Counted from the first letter of the stretch, positions 43,857-52,806 are shown. The stretch: 64,000 bases of DNA from an uncultured Clostridia bacterium (GCA_947625725.1 CANQPI010000002.1:47144-111143); one strand, 5' to 3'. The notes: generated from the sequence alone by a model not told the origin. Made by a program: numbers and translations.

Positions 43857-44150
43857 ATGATAACGACAAAACAACGCAGCAAACTCAAATCGCTTGCCAA
43901 CACACTGAAACCGATCGTGACCGTCGGCAAAGACGAACTGTCGGAAAACATCTTGAAGGAAATAGAGGTCGCGCTCTATCACCGAGAATTGGTCAAAGTT
44001 GCCTCTCTCAAAAGTTGCCAAACGTCCGCTCGGGAAATGTGCGATTTAGTATGCGACAAACTCGGTTGCGAACCCGTGCTGTGTATCGGCAACAGATTTG
44101 TGGTTTACAAGCGCAGCGACAAAGACGGGATCGAACATATCGAACTGTAA
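43857..44150 (+). CDS. yhbY: YhbY/CRM-domain RNA-binding protein
   Basis: The 97-residue protein is a single CRM domain: K-Q-R-S-K-L-K-S-L-A, the V-T-V-G-K-D-E-L-S-E segment (usually G-K-x-G-L-T), a helix with E-L-V-K-V and the final strand F-V-V-Y-K-R-S. It associates with pre-50S ribosomes. The ribosome site GGGGGAAGGA lies just before ATG 43857. Directly downstream of obgE. Confidence 0.9.
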   Translation: MITTKQRSKLKSLANTLKPIVTVGKDELSENILKEIEVALYHRELVKVASLKSCQTSAREMCDLVCDKLGCEPVLCIGNRFVVYKRSDKDGIEHIEL

Positions 44151-44211
44151 AATACGCATATGGGGTGGGAATTTTTCTTGAAAATCTCCCCCCAAAAAAG
44201 GTTTTGAAAAA

Positions 44212-44730
44212 ATGAAGATAGCGGTATTTGCGGATTTCCACGGCAGCGCGCGGGCTTTGCGGGACGCGGCGACCGTTTGCCGACGGGAAACTCCCGACAA
44301 AACGGTGATATGCGGCGATCTGTTCGGCTATTGGAGCGACCCGTACGAAGTCGTCGAATTGTTGAAAGAGTTGGACGGCGTGCAGTATTTGATCAAGGGC
44401 AACAACGACGGTCCTCTTGCGGCAAACTTGCTTGATACAATGGAGGACAACGCCGTGATGTACCACTTTGGCAGAACGTTGTTTTTTACGCACGGCGACA
44501 GGTACAATCTTTTCAACGCGCCGCCGTTTCTCAAAGAGGGGGACGCGCTCGTTTACGGACACACGCATGCGGGCGGTTTGAGCGTGCGCAACGGCTTGTA
44601 CATGCTCAACGTCGGTTCGCTTGCCCGTCCGCGCGACGGCGAGCCGTGCTATCTTGTTTTGGACGAAAGCGGCGCGTTTCTCAAAAGCCCCGACGGTAAA
44701 GTTTTGTACAAATTGGCTTGGCAAAACTGA
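44212..44730 (+). CDS. YfcE/MJ0936-type metallophosphoesterase
   Basis: The 172-residue phosphoesterase shows D-F-H at the first metal motif (here A-D-F-H-G), G-D near 36, G-N-N-D, H-G-D and the final G-H-T-H. This is the compact fold of bacterial phosphodiesterases acting on small substrates such as bis-p-nitrophenyl phosphate or cyclic nucleotides; the natural substrate is unknown. AAAGG precedes ATG 44212. A GGGGTGGG...CCCCCC hairpin-like element (44163-44193) separates it from yhbY. Confidence 0.86.
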   Translation: MKIAVFADFHGSARALRDAATVCRRETPDKTVICGDLFGYWSDPYEVVELLKELDGVQYLIKGNNDGPLAANLLDTMEDNAVMYHFGRTLFFTHGDRYNLFNAPPFLKEGDALVYGHTHAGGLSVRNGLYMLNVGSLARPRDGEPCYLVLDESGAFLKSPDGKVLYKLAWQN

Positions 44731-44886
44731 CATAATATTGTTTCGTTTGCGTTTGCGCAATGCCCGAGCGTTGCGCCGACGCTGTTTTTTTGTCGCGAGG
44801 GCGAACGCGGACGGCGTTATTTGAAAAAATTTATAGTTACATAAAACATTGCTATACCTCTGCAAGTCAAATTTTTTTGCAAAACA

Positions 44887-44915
44887 TTGCCTAAAAAAAC
44901 ATATTGTGATATACT
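44887..44915 (+). promoter_or_regulatory. promoter of the Fe-S scaffold / GGGtGRT pair
   Basis: TTGCCT (44887-44892), 17 bp, TATACT (44910-44915). The 224-nt region from 44731 holds no other gene. Confidence 0.65.
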
Positions 44916-44954
44916 GTTTTTGTTGCAAAATTTTAGTTGGAGGACAAATTAACC

Positions 44955-45647
44955 ATGCAATATTCACACGAAGTAGAATGTATGCAATGCGTTGCCAAGG
45001 GCTGCAATCACGGTCCCGCGCCCATTCCCGAGGAGGGCAAATGGGTCGCCGCAACGCAAATCAAGGATATCAGCGGGCTTACGCACGGTTGCGGCTGTTG
45101 CGCGCCTCAGCAAGGCACTTGCAAGTTGACGTTGAACGTCAAAGAGGGCGTGATACAGGAAGCGTTGGTGGAAACGATCGGCTGCTCCGGTATGACTCAC
45201 TCGGCGGCAATGGCTGCGGAAATTTTGCCCGGCAAGACCATTCTCGAAGCGCTCAACACCGACCTTGTGTGCGACGCGATCAACGTTGCAATGCGCGAGT
45301 TGTTTTTGCAGATCGTCTACGGGCGTACTCAATCGGCGTTTTCCGACGACGGTTTGCCTGTCGGAGCGGGTTTGGAGGACCTCGGCAAAGGTTTGCGCAG
45401 TCAGGTGGGCACAATGTACTCTACCGCAAAAAAAGGACCTCGCTATCTCGAAATGGCGGAAGGTTACGTTACGCGCCTCGCCTTGGATGAAAACAACGAG
45501 ATCATCGGCTACGAGTACGTCAATCTCGGCGTGATGATGAAGAGCATTTCCGAGGGCGTAGACGCCAACGAAGCGCTCAACAAGGCAAAGAAACATTACG
45601 GCCGTTTTGAAAACGCCGTCAAATACATATCGCCGCGCAATGAGTAA
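44955..45647 (+). CDS. iron-sulfur cluster scaffold-like protein
   Basis: The 230-residue protein has Cys motifs H-E-V-E-C-M-Q-C-V-A-K-G-C near the start, H-G-C-G-C-C-A-P-Q-Q-G-T-C near 45, and an IscU-like I-G-C-S-G-M-T-H-S-A-A-M-A-A segment. This fits the NifU/IscU-related scaffold associated with GGGtGRT proteins in anaerobes. It may assemble an Fe-S cluster for the partner encoded 13 nt downstream. TTGGAGG lies before ATG 44955. Confidence 0.82.
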   Translation: MQYSHEVECMQCVAKGCNHGPAPIPEEGKWVAATQIKDISGLTHGCGCCAPQQGTCKLTLNVKEGVIQEALVETIGCSGMTHSAAMAAEILPGKTILEALNTDLVCDAINVAMRELFLQIVYGRTQSAFSDDGLPVGAGLEDLGKGLRSQVGTMYSTAKKGPRYLEMAEGYVTRLALDENNEIIGYEYVNLGVMMKSISEGVDANEALNKAKKHYGRFENAVKYISPRNE

Positions 45648-45660
45648 GGAGGAATCAACT

Positions 45661-46659
45661 ATGGCTGTCAGTTTTGAAGGTTATGAAAGAAGAATAGACA
45701 AAATCAACTCCGAACTTGCAAAGTACGGTCTTGCCTCCCTCGAAGAAGCGCGCGATCTGTGTTTGAGCCACGGCGTAAACGTCGAGGAAATAGTCAAGGG
45801 CGTGCAACCCATAGCGTTTGAAAACGCCGTTTGGGCGTACACTCTCGGTTGCGCAATCGCTTTCAAAAAGGGCGTTGCGACCGCGGCGGAAGCGTCTGAG
45901 TGTATCGGTTTGGGCTTGCAGGCGTTTTGTATCCCCGGCAGCGTCGCCGACCAACGCAAAGTCGGTTTGGGACACGGCAATTTGGGCGCAATGCTTCTCC
46001 GTGAGGAAACGGACTGCTTTGCTTTCCTTGCCGGACACGAATCGTTTGCGGCGGCGGAGGGCGCGATCGGCATTGCCCGCAACGCAAACAAAGCCCGCAA
46101 AAAGCCGTTGAGAGTTATCCTCAACGGTTTGGGCAAGGACGCGGCGTACATTATCTCCCGCGTAAACGGCTTTACGTATGTGCAGACCAAGTACGACTAC
46201 TACACGGGCGAGTTGACGATAGTGCGCGAAGTACCTTTCTCCGACGGCGAACGCGCCAAAGTGCGTTGCTACGGTGCGGACGACGTCAACGAGGGCGTAG
46301 CCATCATGCGCTACGAAAAAGTAGACGTCAGTATCACGGGCAACTCTACCAACCCGACGCGTTTTCAACATCCCGTCGCGGGCACGTACAAAAAGTGGTG
46401 TCAGGAAAACGGCAAAAAGTATTTCTCCGTTGCCAGCGGCGGCGGCACGGGACGTACTCTCCACCCCGACAACGTTGCGGCGGGTCCCGCAAGTTACGGC
46501 ATGACGGACACATTGGGACGTATGCACAGCGACGCTCAGTTTGCGGGCAGCAGTTCCGTCCCCGCTCACGTCGAAATGATGGGCTTGATCGGTATGGGCA
46601 ACAACCCCATGGTGGGCGCAACGGTCGCATGCTCCGTTGCGGTCGCGCTTGCAAAGTGA
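45661..46659 (+). CDS. GGGtGRT protein
   Basis: The 332-residue product carries the name-giving motif A-S-G-G-G-T-G-R-T-L-H-P, with conserved G-L-G-H-G-N-L-G-A-M, F-A-F-L-A-G-H-E and G-L-I-G-M-G-N-N-P-M-V-G-A-T segments. The family is widespread in anaerobic Clostridia and always near the Fe-S scaffold-like gene; its reaction is not established. AAGGAGG precedes ATG 45661. A terminator follows 30 nt after the stop, so the two genes form a closed operon. Confidence 0.87.
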   Translation: MAVSFEGYERRIDKINSELAKYGLASLEEARDLCLSHGVNVEEIVKGVQPIAFENAVWAYTLGCAIAFKKGVATAAEASECIGLGLQAFCIPGSVADQRKVGLGHGNLGAMLLREETDCFAFLAGHESFAAAEGAIGIARNANKARKKPLRVILNGLGKDAAYIISRVNGFTYVQTKYDYYTGELTIVREVPFSDGERAKVRCYGADDVNEGVAIMRYEKVDVSITGNSTNPTRFQHPVAGTYKKWCQENGKKYFSVASGGGTGRTLHPDNVAAGPASYGMTDTLGRMHSDAQFAGSSSVPAHVEMMGLIGMGNNPMVGATVACSVAVALAK

Positions 46660-46689
46660 TCGACTACCCACGCAAAAAATTTGGACAAG

Positions 46690-46716
46690 GGCTTTCCTCC
46701 GCGGAAAGCCTTTTTT
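46690..46716 (+). terminator. terminator of the GGGtGRT operon
   Basis: Stem GGCTTTCC / GGAAAGCC, 5-nt loop, T6. Confidence 0.9.
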
Positions 46717-46820
46717 GGGGGCTCAATGTCAAATATTGTGTCGCCCTGCGCTCACTCAAATCCCTATCCGATTGTAATTTTGGTGACAAAATTGAAATTG
46801 TAGTGACAAAAATAGGGCGC

Positions 46821-46926
46821 GCGTGAAAAAAAGTGCGCGTGAAAAAAAGTGCGAGTGAAAAATAACATGCGAGTAAAAAACATGCGAGTAAAAGCCCGAG
46901 TGCAAAAAAACGTGCGCATGCAAAAA
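46821..46926. repeat. degenerate A-rich tandem repeats
   Basis: Five to six degenerate units of 14-18 bp with core GTGCG(C/A)GTGAAAAAA or ATGCGAGTAAAAA run back to back. No coding frame is conserved. It lies between the GGGtGRT operon and an XRE regulator. Confidence 0.7.
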
Positions 46927-46955
46927 AGCCCGACGGTAAACGTCGGACTGTTTTA
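46927..46955. terminator. terminator-like hairpin
   Basis: CCGACG / CGTCGG with flanking partial pairs and a 5-nt loop, followed by GTTTTATG. No gene ends nearby on the plus strand. Confidence 0.45.
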
Positions 46956-47073
46956 TGATCGCAGACGGCAACGGTAAATATTTCGGAAAAAGTGCCGTCG
47001 ATCCATCTTGAATGAAATACATGCTGATGTGCTGCAAATCGCTGTCATTTTCAATGACGATCTATACTGTTAC

Positions 47074-47111
47074 TGTATAATTTCGAAACAATTATACATT
47101 ATACGTATAAT
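47074..47111. promoter_or_regulatory. palindromic operator/promoter of XRE gene
   Basis: TGTATAATT-N7-AATTATACA (47074-47098) is a perfect inverted repeat. ATTATACGTATAAT (47098-47111) is a perfect 14-bp palindrome containing a TATAAT -10 (47106-47111). Both precede the XRE start by 35-70 nt, fitting autoregulation. Confidence 0.6.
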
Positions 47112-47145
47112 AAAGTCAAGGGAAAAACAAAAACAGCGGTAAAAA

Positions 47146-47358
47146 ATGCTCAAAAAAGAAGTCGGACAAAAACTGAAAGAGGCACGTTTGCAAGCGGGAT
47201 TGACCCAATCGGAAGTGGCGCAAAAACTCGGCGTTGCGCAACCCGTGTATCAGCGTTACGAAAAGGGCGTTTACGAGTGTTCCTACGAACAACTCAGGAC
47301 GCTTTGCGAGTTGTTTGATATTTCAGCCGACTATTTGTTGGGTTGCAAGGAGTTTTAG
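47146..47358 (+). CDS. XRE-family transcriptional regulator
   Basis: The 70-residue protein is a single Cro/CI helix-turn-helix: L-K-E-A-R-L-Q-A-G-L-T-Q-S-E-V-A-Q-K-L-G-V-A-Q-P-V-Y-Q-R-Y-E, ending A-D-Y-L-L-G-C. Its ribosome site is weak (no clear AGGAGG before ATG 47146). The upstream palindromes at 47074-47111 are the probable operators. The gene lies 110 nt before the large lipoprotein gene, which it might also control. Confidence 0.87.
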   Translation: MLKKEVGQKLKEARLQAGLTQSEVAQKLGVAQPVYQRYEKGVYECSYEQLRTLCELFDISADYLLGCKEF

Positions 47359-47467
47359 TTCGCTTCGCCGAAAAATTCTGCAAAATTTTTTCTCAAAATC
47401 TTGATTATTGTTTGTATAAGTCTTATAATTTTTGTATATTTTTGTCGAATTTTGCATTGAGGTGATC

Positions 47468-50347
47468 ATGAAAAATCGCAAAGGAAAACTATTGGCGTTG
47501 TTGCTGTTGATATTGGCAACGATCTTTTGTTTGGCTGTCGCGGCGGCATGCGACGGCGGCAATAAAAATTCGTTGCAACCCCCAAAGCCGTCGGACGACC
47601 CCGACGCGCCGCATCAACACAGTTACGTGCTGACGTCGCAAACGGACGCCACCTGTACCGCGGACGGGAGCAAAGTCTACTCTTGCGGTTGCGGGGCGAG
47701 TTACGTCGAAACTATCGACAAACTCGGTCACGACCTCGGTTTCGTCAGTGAGGAGGGCGGCGCGGAGCATTGGCAAAAATGCAGTCGTTGCGACTACGCT
47801 ACCGATCCCGTACCCCACAGTTACGACATTTTGGTACAAGTGGAGCGCGAGCCGAGTTGCTCTCAAACGGGAATCCGCGTGGTGCGTTGCGAGTGCGGCG
47901 CGTCCGTCAAAGAGCCCATAGACAAAACGCAACACAGTTTTACCGTCGCAAATCGCGACGAAGATTGCCACTGGACGGAGTGTTCCGAGTGCCACGTCGT
48001 GGAAGAAAACAGCCGCCGACCGCACGCGTTCGACGTGCAACTGAGTTTGACTCCGTCTACCTGCACCGAGCGGGGCAGTCGCACAATGAGTTGCGAGTGC
48101 GGCGCGACCTCTACGGAAAGGTTGCCGCTTGCCGAACACAATTTCGGCAAATATATGTACGACGAAACGCAGCATTGGCGCGCTTGCGTCAATTGCAACG
48201 CCGAGCAGACGGACACGCGCGCAGACCACGCCATGCAACGCACTTCGGGCAGCGATCCCACCTGCACAGCCGACGGTCGCGAGGACAGAGCCTGCGTTTG
48301 CGGCAAAACGGAGTCCGACGTCACCACGCCCGCGCTCGGTCACAGTTGGGACAAGAGCGAGTTCTCCAAGCGCACGATCGACGGACACTACTACAAGTGC
48401 GAGCGGTGCGGCGAGGAGCAAAAAGTTCAACACGATTACCAACCCTGCGAGTGTCCCGACGGCTTTGCCAAGTCGCCAACTTGCGGCGCGGAAGGACATG
48501 CCGACGAGATGTGTACGGAGTGTCGGTATTTGCACGAATACAAAATTCCCGCAACGGGCAGTCACGTTTGGTCGGAGTCGGATCTGCGGCACAACGGAAC
48601 GACGCATTGGCACTATTGCATTGTTTGCAACCTGTCGCAAGGGGACGAAACGCCTCACGATTGGCAGTGGATAACCGTTGAACAAGCCACCTGTCAACAC
48701 GCGGGCAAACAAACGGAACAGTGCGTTTGCGGCGAAACGCGCGGCAACAAGACCGTCCCGCAAACGGAACACAAATATACGGAAAAATTGCGCCAAGATT
48801 CAACCTGTTCGCAAGCGGGTTCCGTCGTTTGGCAGTGCGAAACGTGCAACGACGAAAAAACGGAAGTTTTGGACAAACTTCCCCACAATTGGAGCGCATA
48901 CACTTTCGACTCCGACGGACACAAAAAGAGTTGCCTCGTGTGCGGAACGGAGGATCGCGGCAATCACAATCTTGTCAACACCGACGGCAAGAGCGCAACC
49001 TGCACGAGCGACGGATTCAGTCAGCAGACGTGTACCGTTTGCAACTACGTTCAACGCACCGTTCTCAAACAAACGCCGCACAGTTACGTGTATGTCGAAA
49101 ATTCCGAGGTCAAGTCCACCTGTACGGTGCGCGGCTACTACTACAACGAGTGTTCCGCTTGCGGCGACAGGGTAAAGGTGGATGCGGAACTTGCTCCCCA
49201 CACCTTGGACTACTTTGAAGCCAAAGAGCGCACCGAAACGGAGGACGGCTGGCGCAATCATTGGCAATGTCGCGTGTGCGGCAAATATTTCAGCAGCAAG
49301 GACTGCCACGAGGAACTGACGGAAGAACAGGTTTTCGACCGCAACCCCAAGACGATCGTGGCGGAATCGTTGGCGCAACTGATCGAATTTGCGCAAAATT
49401 TCGTCAACGCGCCAAGCAAAGATTACTATCAGGTGCAGGCTGTCGTTTACAGCGCGGATATTGTCGACGGTTCGCTACTTTTGACCGATAGCGACGGGAG
49501 TTGCGCAATTTTTGCGTACGCAGACCCCTCCGAACTTGTCGATTTGTCCGACGGCGACGTCGTTACGGTAAAAGGTTTTCTCCAAAGGGAATCGGACCAA
49601 GAAGCCGCGCTTTACCAAACGAAAGTGGTGTCGGTGCAGTCCTCCGACCCCGATTTGGTTTCGCTTCGCGTATTTACGACCGTCAAAGCGGGCAACCCCA
49701 CCCTTTATGCAGTATCCGAAACGGCCGAATATTTCTCTATTTTGAATTTCGGCAATGAAGTTCAAACTTTGTTTGTAAACAAACTTTCGATCGGCGAAGA
49801 ACTCACTTTCACCTTTACGGACTACGGCAAAAACGGTGTCAAGTCGGTGATAGCCTACGCCGTTGTCAACGACAAACCCGTCGTCTTTCAAAACGGCGTT
49901 TGCACGATTACGGTAGAGGGGGACGTCGTGGCGGAATTTGTCTTTGCGCAATATGCCGCACAAACCGTCAAGTTGGACCAAATCGATACGGCGCAAAACG
50001 GCGTTATTCAACATAGCCCCTATTTGTCCTACCAATACGTCGGTACTGCAAACAACTACGTCAACAGACTGTATGCCGGCTCGCACCTGCGCTTTACGTT
50101 GACGGGAGCATATATCACGCGCGTGGAGATAGAGTTTGAAGATTACAACTCGGACAAACTGAAACAAAACACCGTCGGCGTGGGTACGGACGAACTGCAC
50201 AAAGCGCAAACGGACAACGGCTACGGCAACCTCAAAGCGGTTTTGACCTTTGACAAAGCAAATCGATACGGATTTTTTGAGTACAACGCGATTTCGCAAA
50301 CGCGCGTGCTGTCGATTACGATACAGTACGAAACGTACAATAACTGA
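47468..50347 (+). CDS. large lipoprotein with Cys-x-x-Cys tandem repeats and OB-fold-like region
   Basis: After a lipoprotein signal (lipobox A-A-A-C28) follow about ten to twelve repeats of 45-60 residues (about 50-620). Each has a T-C-T-x-x-G start, a C-x-C-G or C-x-x-C pair and a final H-x-(W/Y). This layout resembles tandem treble-clef or zinc-ribbon-like surface repeats found in Clostridia lipoproteins. Residues about 645-740 look like an OB-fold (V-Q-A-V-V-Y-S-A-D-I-V-D-G-S-L-L-L-T-D) and the rest is beta-rich. ATG 47468 follows GAGGTGAT. Many reduced Cys outside the membrane suggest metal binding or disulfides in an anaerobe; this is unproven. Confidence 0.82.
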   Translation: MKNRKGKLLALLLLILATIFCLAVAAACDGGNKNSLQPPKPSDDPDAPHQHSYVLTSQTDATCTADGSKVYSCGCGASYVETIDKLGHDLGFVSEEGGAEHWQKCSRCDYATDPVPHSYDILVQVEREPSCSQTGIRVVRCECGASVKEPIDKTQHSFTVANRDEDCHWTECSECHVVEENSRRPHAFDVQLSLTPSTCTERGSRTMSCECGATSTERLPLAEHNFGKYMYDETQHWRACVNCNAEQTDTRADHAMQRTSGSDPTCTADGREDRACVCGKTESDVTTPALGHSWDKSEFSKRTIDGHYYKCERCGEEQKVQHDYQPCECPDGFAKSPTCGAEGHADEMCTECRYLHEYKIPATGSHVWSESDLRHNGTTHWHYCIVCNLSQGDETPHDWQWITVEQATCQHAGKQTEQCVCGETRGNKTVPQTEHKYTEKLRQDSTCSQAGSVVWQCETCNDEKTEVLDKLPHNWSAYTFDSDGHKKSCLVCGTEDRGNHNLVNTDGKSATCTSDGFSQQTCTVCNYVQRTVLKQTPHSYVYVENSEVKSTCTVRGYYYNECSACGDRVKVDAELAPHTLDYFEAKERTETEDGWRNHWQCRVCGKYFSSKDCHEELTEEQVFDRNPKTIVAESLAQLIEFAQNFVNAPSKDYYQVQAVVYSADIVDGSLLLTDSDGSCAIFAYADPSELVDLSDGDVVTVKGFLQRESDQEAALYQTKVVSVQSSDPDLVSLRVFTTVKAGNPTLYAVSETAEYFSILNFGNEVQTLFVNKLSIGEELTFTFTDYGKNGVKSVIAYAVVNDKPVVFQNGVCTITVEGDVVAEFVFAQYAAQTVKLDQIDTAQNGVIQHSPYLSYQYVGTANNYVNRLYAGSHLRFTLTGAYITRVEIEFEDYNSDKLKQNTVGVGTDELHKAQTDNGYGNLKAVLTFDKANRYGFFEYNAISQTRVLSITIQYETYNN

Positions 50348-50387
50348 CGTTTTTGCAACCGCCGCCCTTTGTCGCGGCAAAGCAAAA

Positions 50388-50424
50388 GGACTGTCGCTCT
50401 CTTGGCGACAGTCCGTTTTTTTTT
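50388..50424 (+). terminator. terminator of the Cys-rich lipoprotein gene
   Basis: Stem GGACTGTCGC / GCGACAGTCC, 7-nt loop, one G, T9. Confidence 0.92.
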
Positions 50425-50542
50425 ACCCCATATCGCTATTTTTTGTTAGAAACGGTACTTTGTCTTGTCAAAACGCAGCCGTGCGGCAGTTGTCGCAACG
50501 TCCTTTGTAGGCGCAAATTGCGACGAACATTCGGTAAAAATT

Positions 50543-51340
50543 TCAGACGAGGTAATTTTGTCGCAAAAGTTCTTTGTGCCTTTCCGTCACGCCGCACTCT
50601 TGTACAAAGCCGTCGATACTGCCGAACAGTTCGGCTGCCTGCGCCCAAAAACTTTGCAAATAACTTTTGTCCACAAGCAACATCGATTTGACCAACTCCA
50701 ATTTGTCGGATGAAACGTGCGGTCTTACTTTGGCAAGGATACTCTCGGCGTGCGCGCTCACCTGCGCGTTGGTGGCGAGGTAGTCGTCGAATATGTCTTG
50801 CATATCCGCGCCCAGGCAGTAGAGCAACAATGCCGCGCAAGTGCCGCAACGGTCCTTGCCGCCCGTGCAGTGCCACAAAGTTGCGCCTTTTGACGGCTGT
50901 TCGGCAAGAATTCTCAAAAATTGCCCGTAACCTTGGCGGCTGTGAGGATCTTCGATAAACTTGCGGTACAGTATGCGCATGTGTTCTATGGGCGTTTCGC
51001 CGCGCGCAAGCATACGGTCTATGCCCGCTTGCAGTTTGACGGCTATTTGCGCGCCGTCCAGCGTTTCGTAACTGATGCCGAATGTGGTCGCGCTCATTAT
51101 CGACACGTTCAGCGCCTCGACGTTTGGTATTGCTACGTCGGGGTGGTTGCCTATTTCCGCGGGAGTGCGCAAGTCGATTATGCGGCAAAGTCCCTTGGAT
51201 AACAGCGTTTGTATATCCTGTTGCGAGGCAATGCTCAGATGTCCCGAGCGCAACAATCTGTTTGGGGCAATAACGCCGCATGGGGTGCGTATCCCGCCCA
51301 GATCCCGCGCGTTTGCCACTTGTTGTAGTTTCAGTTCCAT
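50543..51340 (-). CDS. tyrosine-protein phosphatase (DSP-like, Y_phosphatase3)
   Basis: The 265-residue enzyme begins with the family N-A-R-D-L-G-G motif and holds the P-loop H-C-T-G-G-K-D-R-C-G with nucleophile C158. The C-terminal helical region with D-D-Y-L-A-T-N fits bacterial Y_phosphatase3 proteins that dephosphorylate tyrosine or phosphoinositides. ATG 51340 lies 5 nt after the uridine kinase stop, so the two are probably cotranscribed. A longer in-frame reading through udk is a shadow frame, not a fusion. Confidence 0.87.
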   Translation of the reverse strand: MELKLQQVANARDLGGIRTPCGVIAPNRLLRSGHLSIASQQDIQTLLSKGLCRIIDLRTPAEIGNHPDVAIPNVEALNVSIMSATTFGISYETLDGAQIAVKLQAGIDRMLARGETPIEHMRILYRKFIEDPHSRQGYGQFLRILAEQPSKGATLWHCTGGKDRCGTCAALLLYCLGADMQDIFDDYLATNAQVSAHAESILAKVRPHVSSDKLELVKSMLLVDKSYLQSFWAQAAELFGSIDGFVQECGVTERHKELLRQNYLV

Positions 51341-51345
51341 GTTTA

Positions 51346-51957
51346 TCAAAGTAATTTTTTGCGAATGGCGTCCACAATCATAGAGATGGCTATTTGGTTG
51401 TGTCCGCCCTGAGGAATTATCAAATCGGCTTTGCGTTTGGAGGGTTCTACAAATTGTTCGTGCATGGGCTTGACCGTGCCGAGATATTGATTTATCACCG
51501 AGTCCATAGTTCTGCCGCGTTCGTTCACGTCGCGACTCAAACGGCGAATAAACCGCACGTCGGCGTCCGCGTCCACAAAGAGTTTGACGTCGCACAGTTT
51601 GCACAATTTGCTGTCCGTGTAGATCAGTATCCCCTCTACGATTATTATCTTTGCGCTTTCCGTCCTGACCCAAGTATCCGTGCGGCGGTTGTGGGCAAAG
51701 TCGTAGGTGGGGTGCATTATCGCATTGCCCTTTTTGAGTTCCTTGACGTGTTCCACTAGCAACGCCGTATCCAGCGAGTCGGGGTGGTCGTAGTTCAGAC
51801 GCCTGCGTTGTTCGTCGTCCAGATCGTCGTGCTGTTTGTAGTACCAATCGTGCGACAACAGCACTGCGTCGTTGCCGAATTCTTCGAAAATCTTTTCGGC
51901 GACGGTGGTTTTGCCCGAAGCCGTACCGCCTGCAATTCCTATCACGATTTTTTCCAT
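51346..51957 (-). CDS. udk: uridine kinase
   Basis: The 203-residue kinase has Walker A G-I-A-G-G-T-A-S-G-K-T-T (7-18), L-L-S-H-D-W-Y-Y-K-Q (usually D-D/S-F-Y) as nucleoside-binding motif, Y-D-H-P-D-S-L-D and I-I-I-V-E-G-I-L-I. It phosphorylates uridine and cytidine for pyrimidine salvage. AATGG-type spacing to a weak ribosome site precedes ATG 51957; its promoter lies at 51976-52005. Confidence 0.92.
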   Translation of the reverse strand: MEKIVIGIAGGTASGKTTVAEKIFEEFGNDAVLLSHDWYYKQHDDLDDEQRRRLNYDHPDSLDTALLVEHVKELKKGNAIMHPTYDFAHNRRTDTWVRTESAKIIIVEGILIYTDSKLCKLCDVKLFVDADADVRFIRRLSRDVNERGRTMDSVINQYLGTVKPMHEQFVEPSKRKADLIIPQGGHNQIAISMIVDAIRKKLL

Positions 51958-51975
51958 TTGTACACCTCGTCAACT

Positions 51976-52005
51976 ATTGTAACATTGCTTGCCGACAGTT
52001 GTCAA
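51976..52005 (-). promoter_or_regulatory. promoter of the udk operon
   Basis: Minus strand TTGACA (52005-52000), 18 bp, TACAAT (51981-51976). Confidence 0.65.
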
Positions 52006-52095
52006 ACGTACTGCGCGCGACAGTTGTCGCTTTTTGACGGAATATTGTTCGTCGCGGCGCACATACTAACAAAAAAATTTTAGGAGGAAACTTTT

Positions 52096-52797
52096 GTGAC
52101 AAAATCTGCAACAATCAAAACCGTTGCGTTTGTTTTTGCGCTTGTCGCCTTGGCGATAGTTTTGACGGTATTTGCTACGCAAAGCGCAAACGCCGCCACA
52201 GTCAAGGTGGGCAGTCGAGGCGCGACGGTCAAAACGATACAGACCAAACTCAAACGCTGGGGATACTACACGGGCAGCGTGGACGGCATTTTCGGCGCAA
52301 AGACCAAAGCCGCGGTGCAGTACTTTCAGCGCAAAAACGGCTTGACCGCAGACGGAATCGTGGGTAGCGCAACGGCAAAAGCCATGGGCATTTCGCTATC
52401 GGGCACGGCTTCGAGCGGCGGGACGACTTCTTCGGGCAAACTGTCCAACAGCGATTTGTATTTGCTCAGTTGCTGCGTTTACGGAGAGGCGCGCGGCGAA
52501 AGTTACACGGGCAAAGTGGCGGTCGCCGCAGTAATTTTGAACCGCGTCAAGAGTAGCGCGTTTCCCAACAGCATTTCAGGCGTGATCTACCAAGCGGGCG
52601 CGTTTACCTGCGTCAGCGACGGTCAGATCAACATGGGCACCAACGACGAGTGTACTCGCGCGGCGCAGGACGCCATGAACGGTTGGGACCCGACGGGCGG
52701 CGCGATCTACTACTTCAACCCCGCGACGGCTACCAGCAAATGGATCTGGTCCCGTCCGCAACTTGTAACTATCGGCAAGCATATCTTTTGCGCGTGA
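52096..52797 (+). CDS. sleB: spore cortex-lytic enzyme SleB-like
   Basis: The 233-residue protein has a signal peptide (cleavage near A-N-A-A), a peptidoglycan-binding repeat (V-K-T-I-Q-T-K-L-K-R-W-G ... G-I-F-G-A-K-T-K-A-A-V, about 42-90), a Ser/Gly linker and a C-terminal hydrolase_2 domain with C-C-V-Y-G-E-A-R-G-E-S-Y containing the catalytic Glu. SleB degrades cortex during spore germination. GTG 52096 follows TAGGAGG. ypeB follows 9 nt downstream, the standard partner pairing, which secures the assignment. Confidence 0.93.
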   Translation: MTKSATIKTVAFVFALVALAIVLTVFATQSANAATVKVGSRGATVKTIQTKLKRWGYYTGSVDGIFGAKTKAAVQYFQRKNGLTADGIVGSATAKAMGISLSGTASSGGTTSSGKLSNSDLYLLSCCVYGEARGESYTGKVAVAAVILNRVKSSAFPNSISGVIYQAGAFTCVSDGQINMGTNDECTRAAQDAMNGWDPTGGAIYYFNPATATSKWIWSRPQLVTIGKHIFCA

Positions 52798-52806
52798 GGT
52801 GATACC

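Noticed and set aside
46821..46955. CRISPR array
   Set aside because: Units are degenerate and only 14-18 bp, without equal spacers or cas genes.
50543..51973. Continuous 476-residue frame joining udk and phosphatase regions
   Set aside because: The upstream part is a shadow of the udk frame; both real genes have their own starts, stops and conserved motifs.
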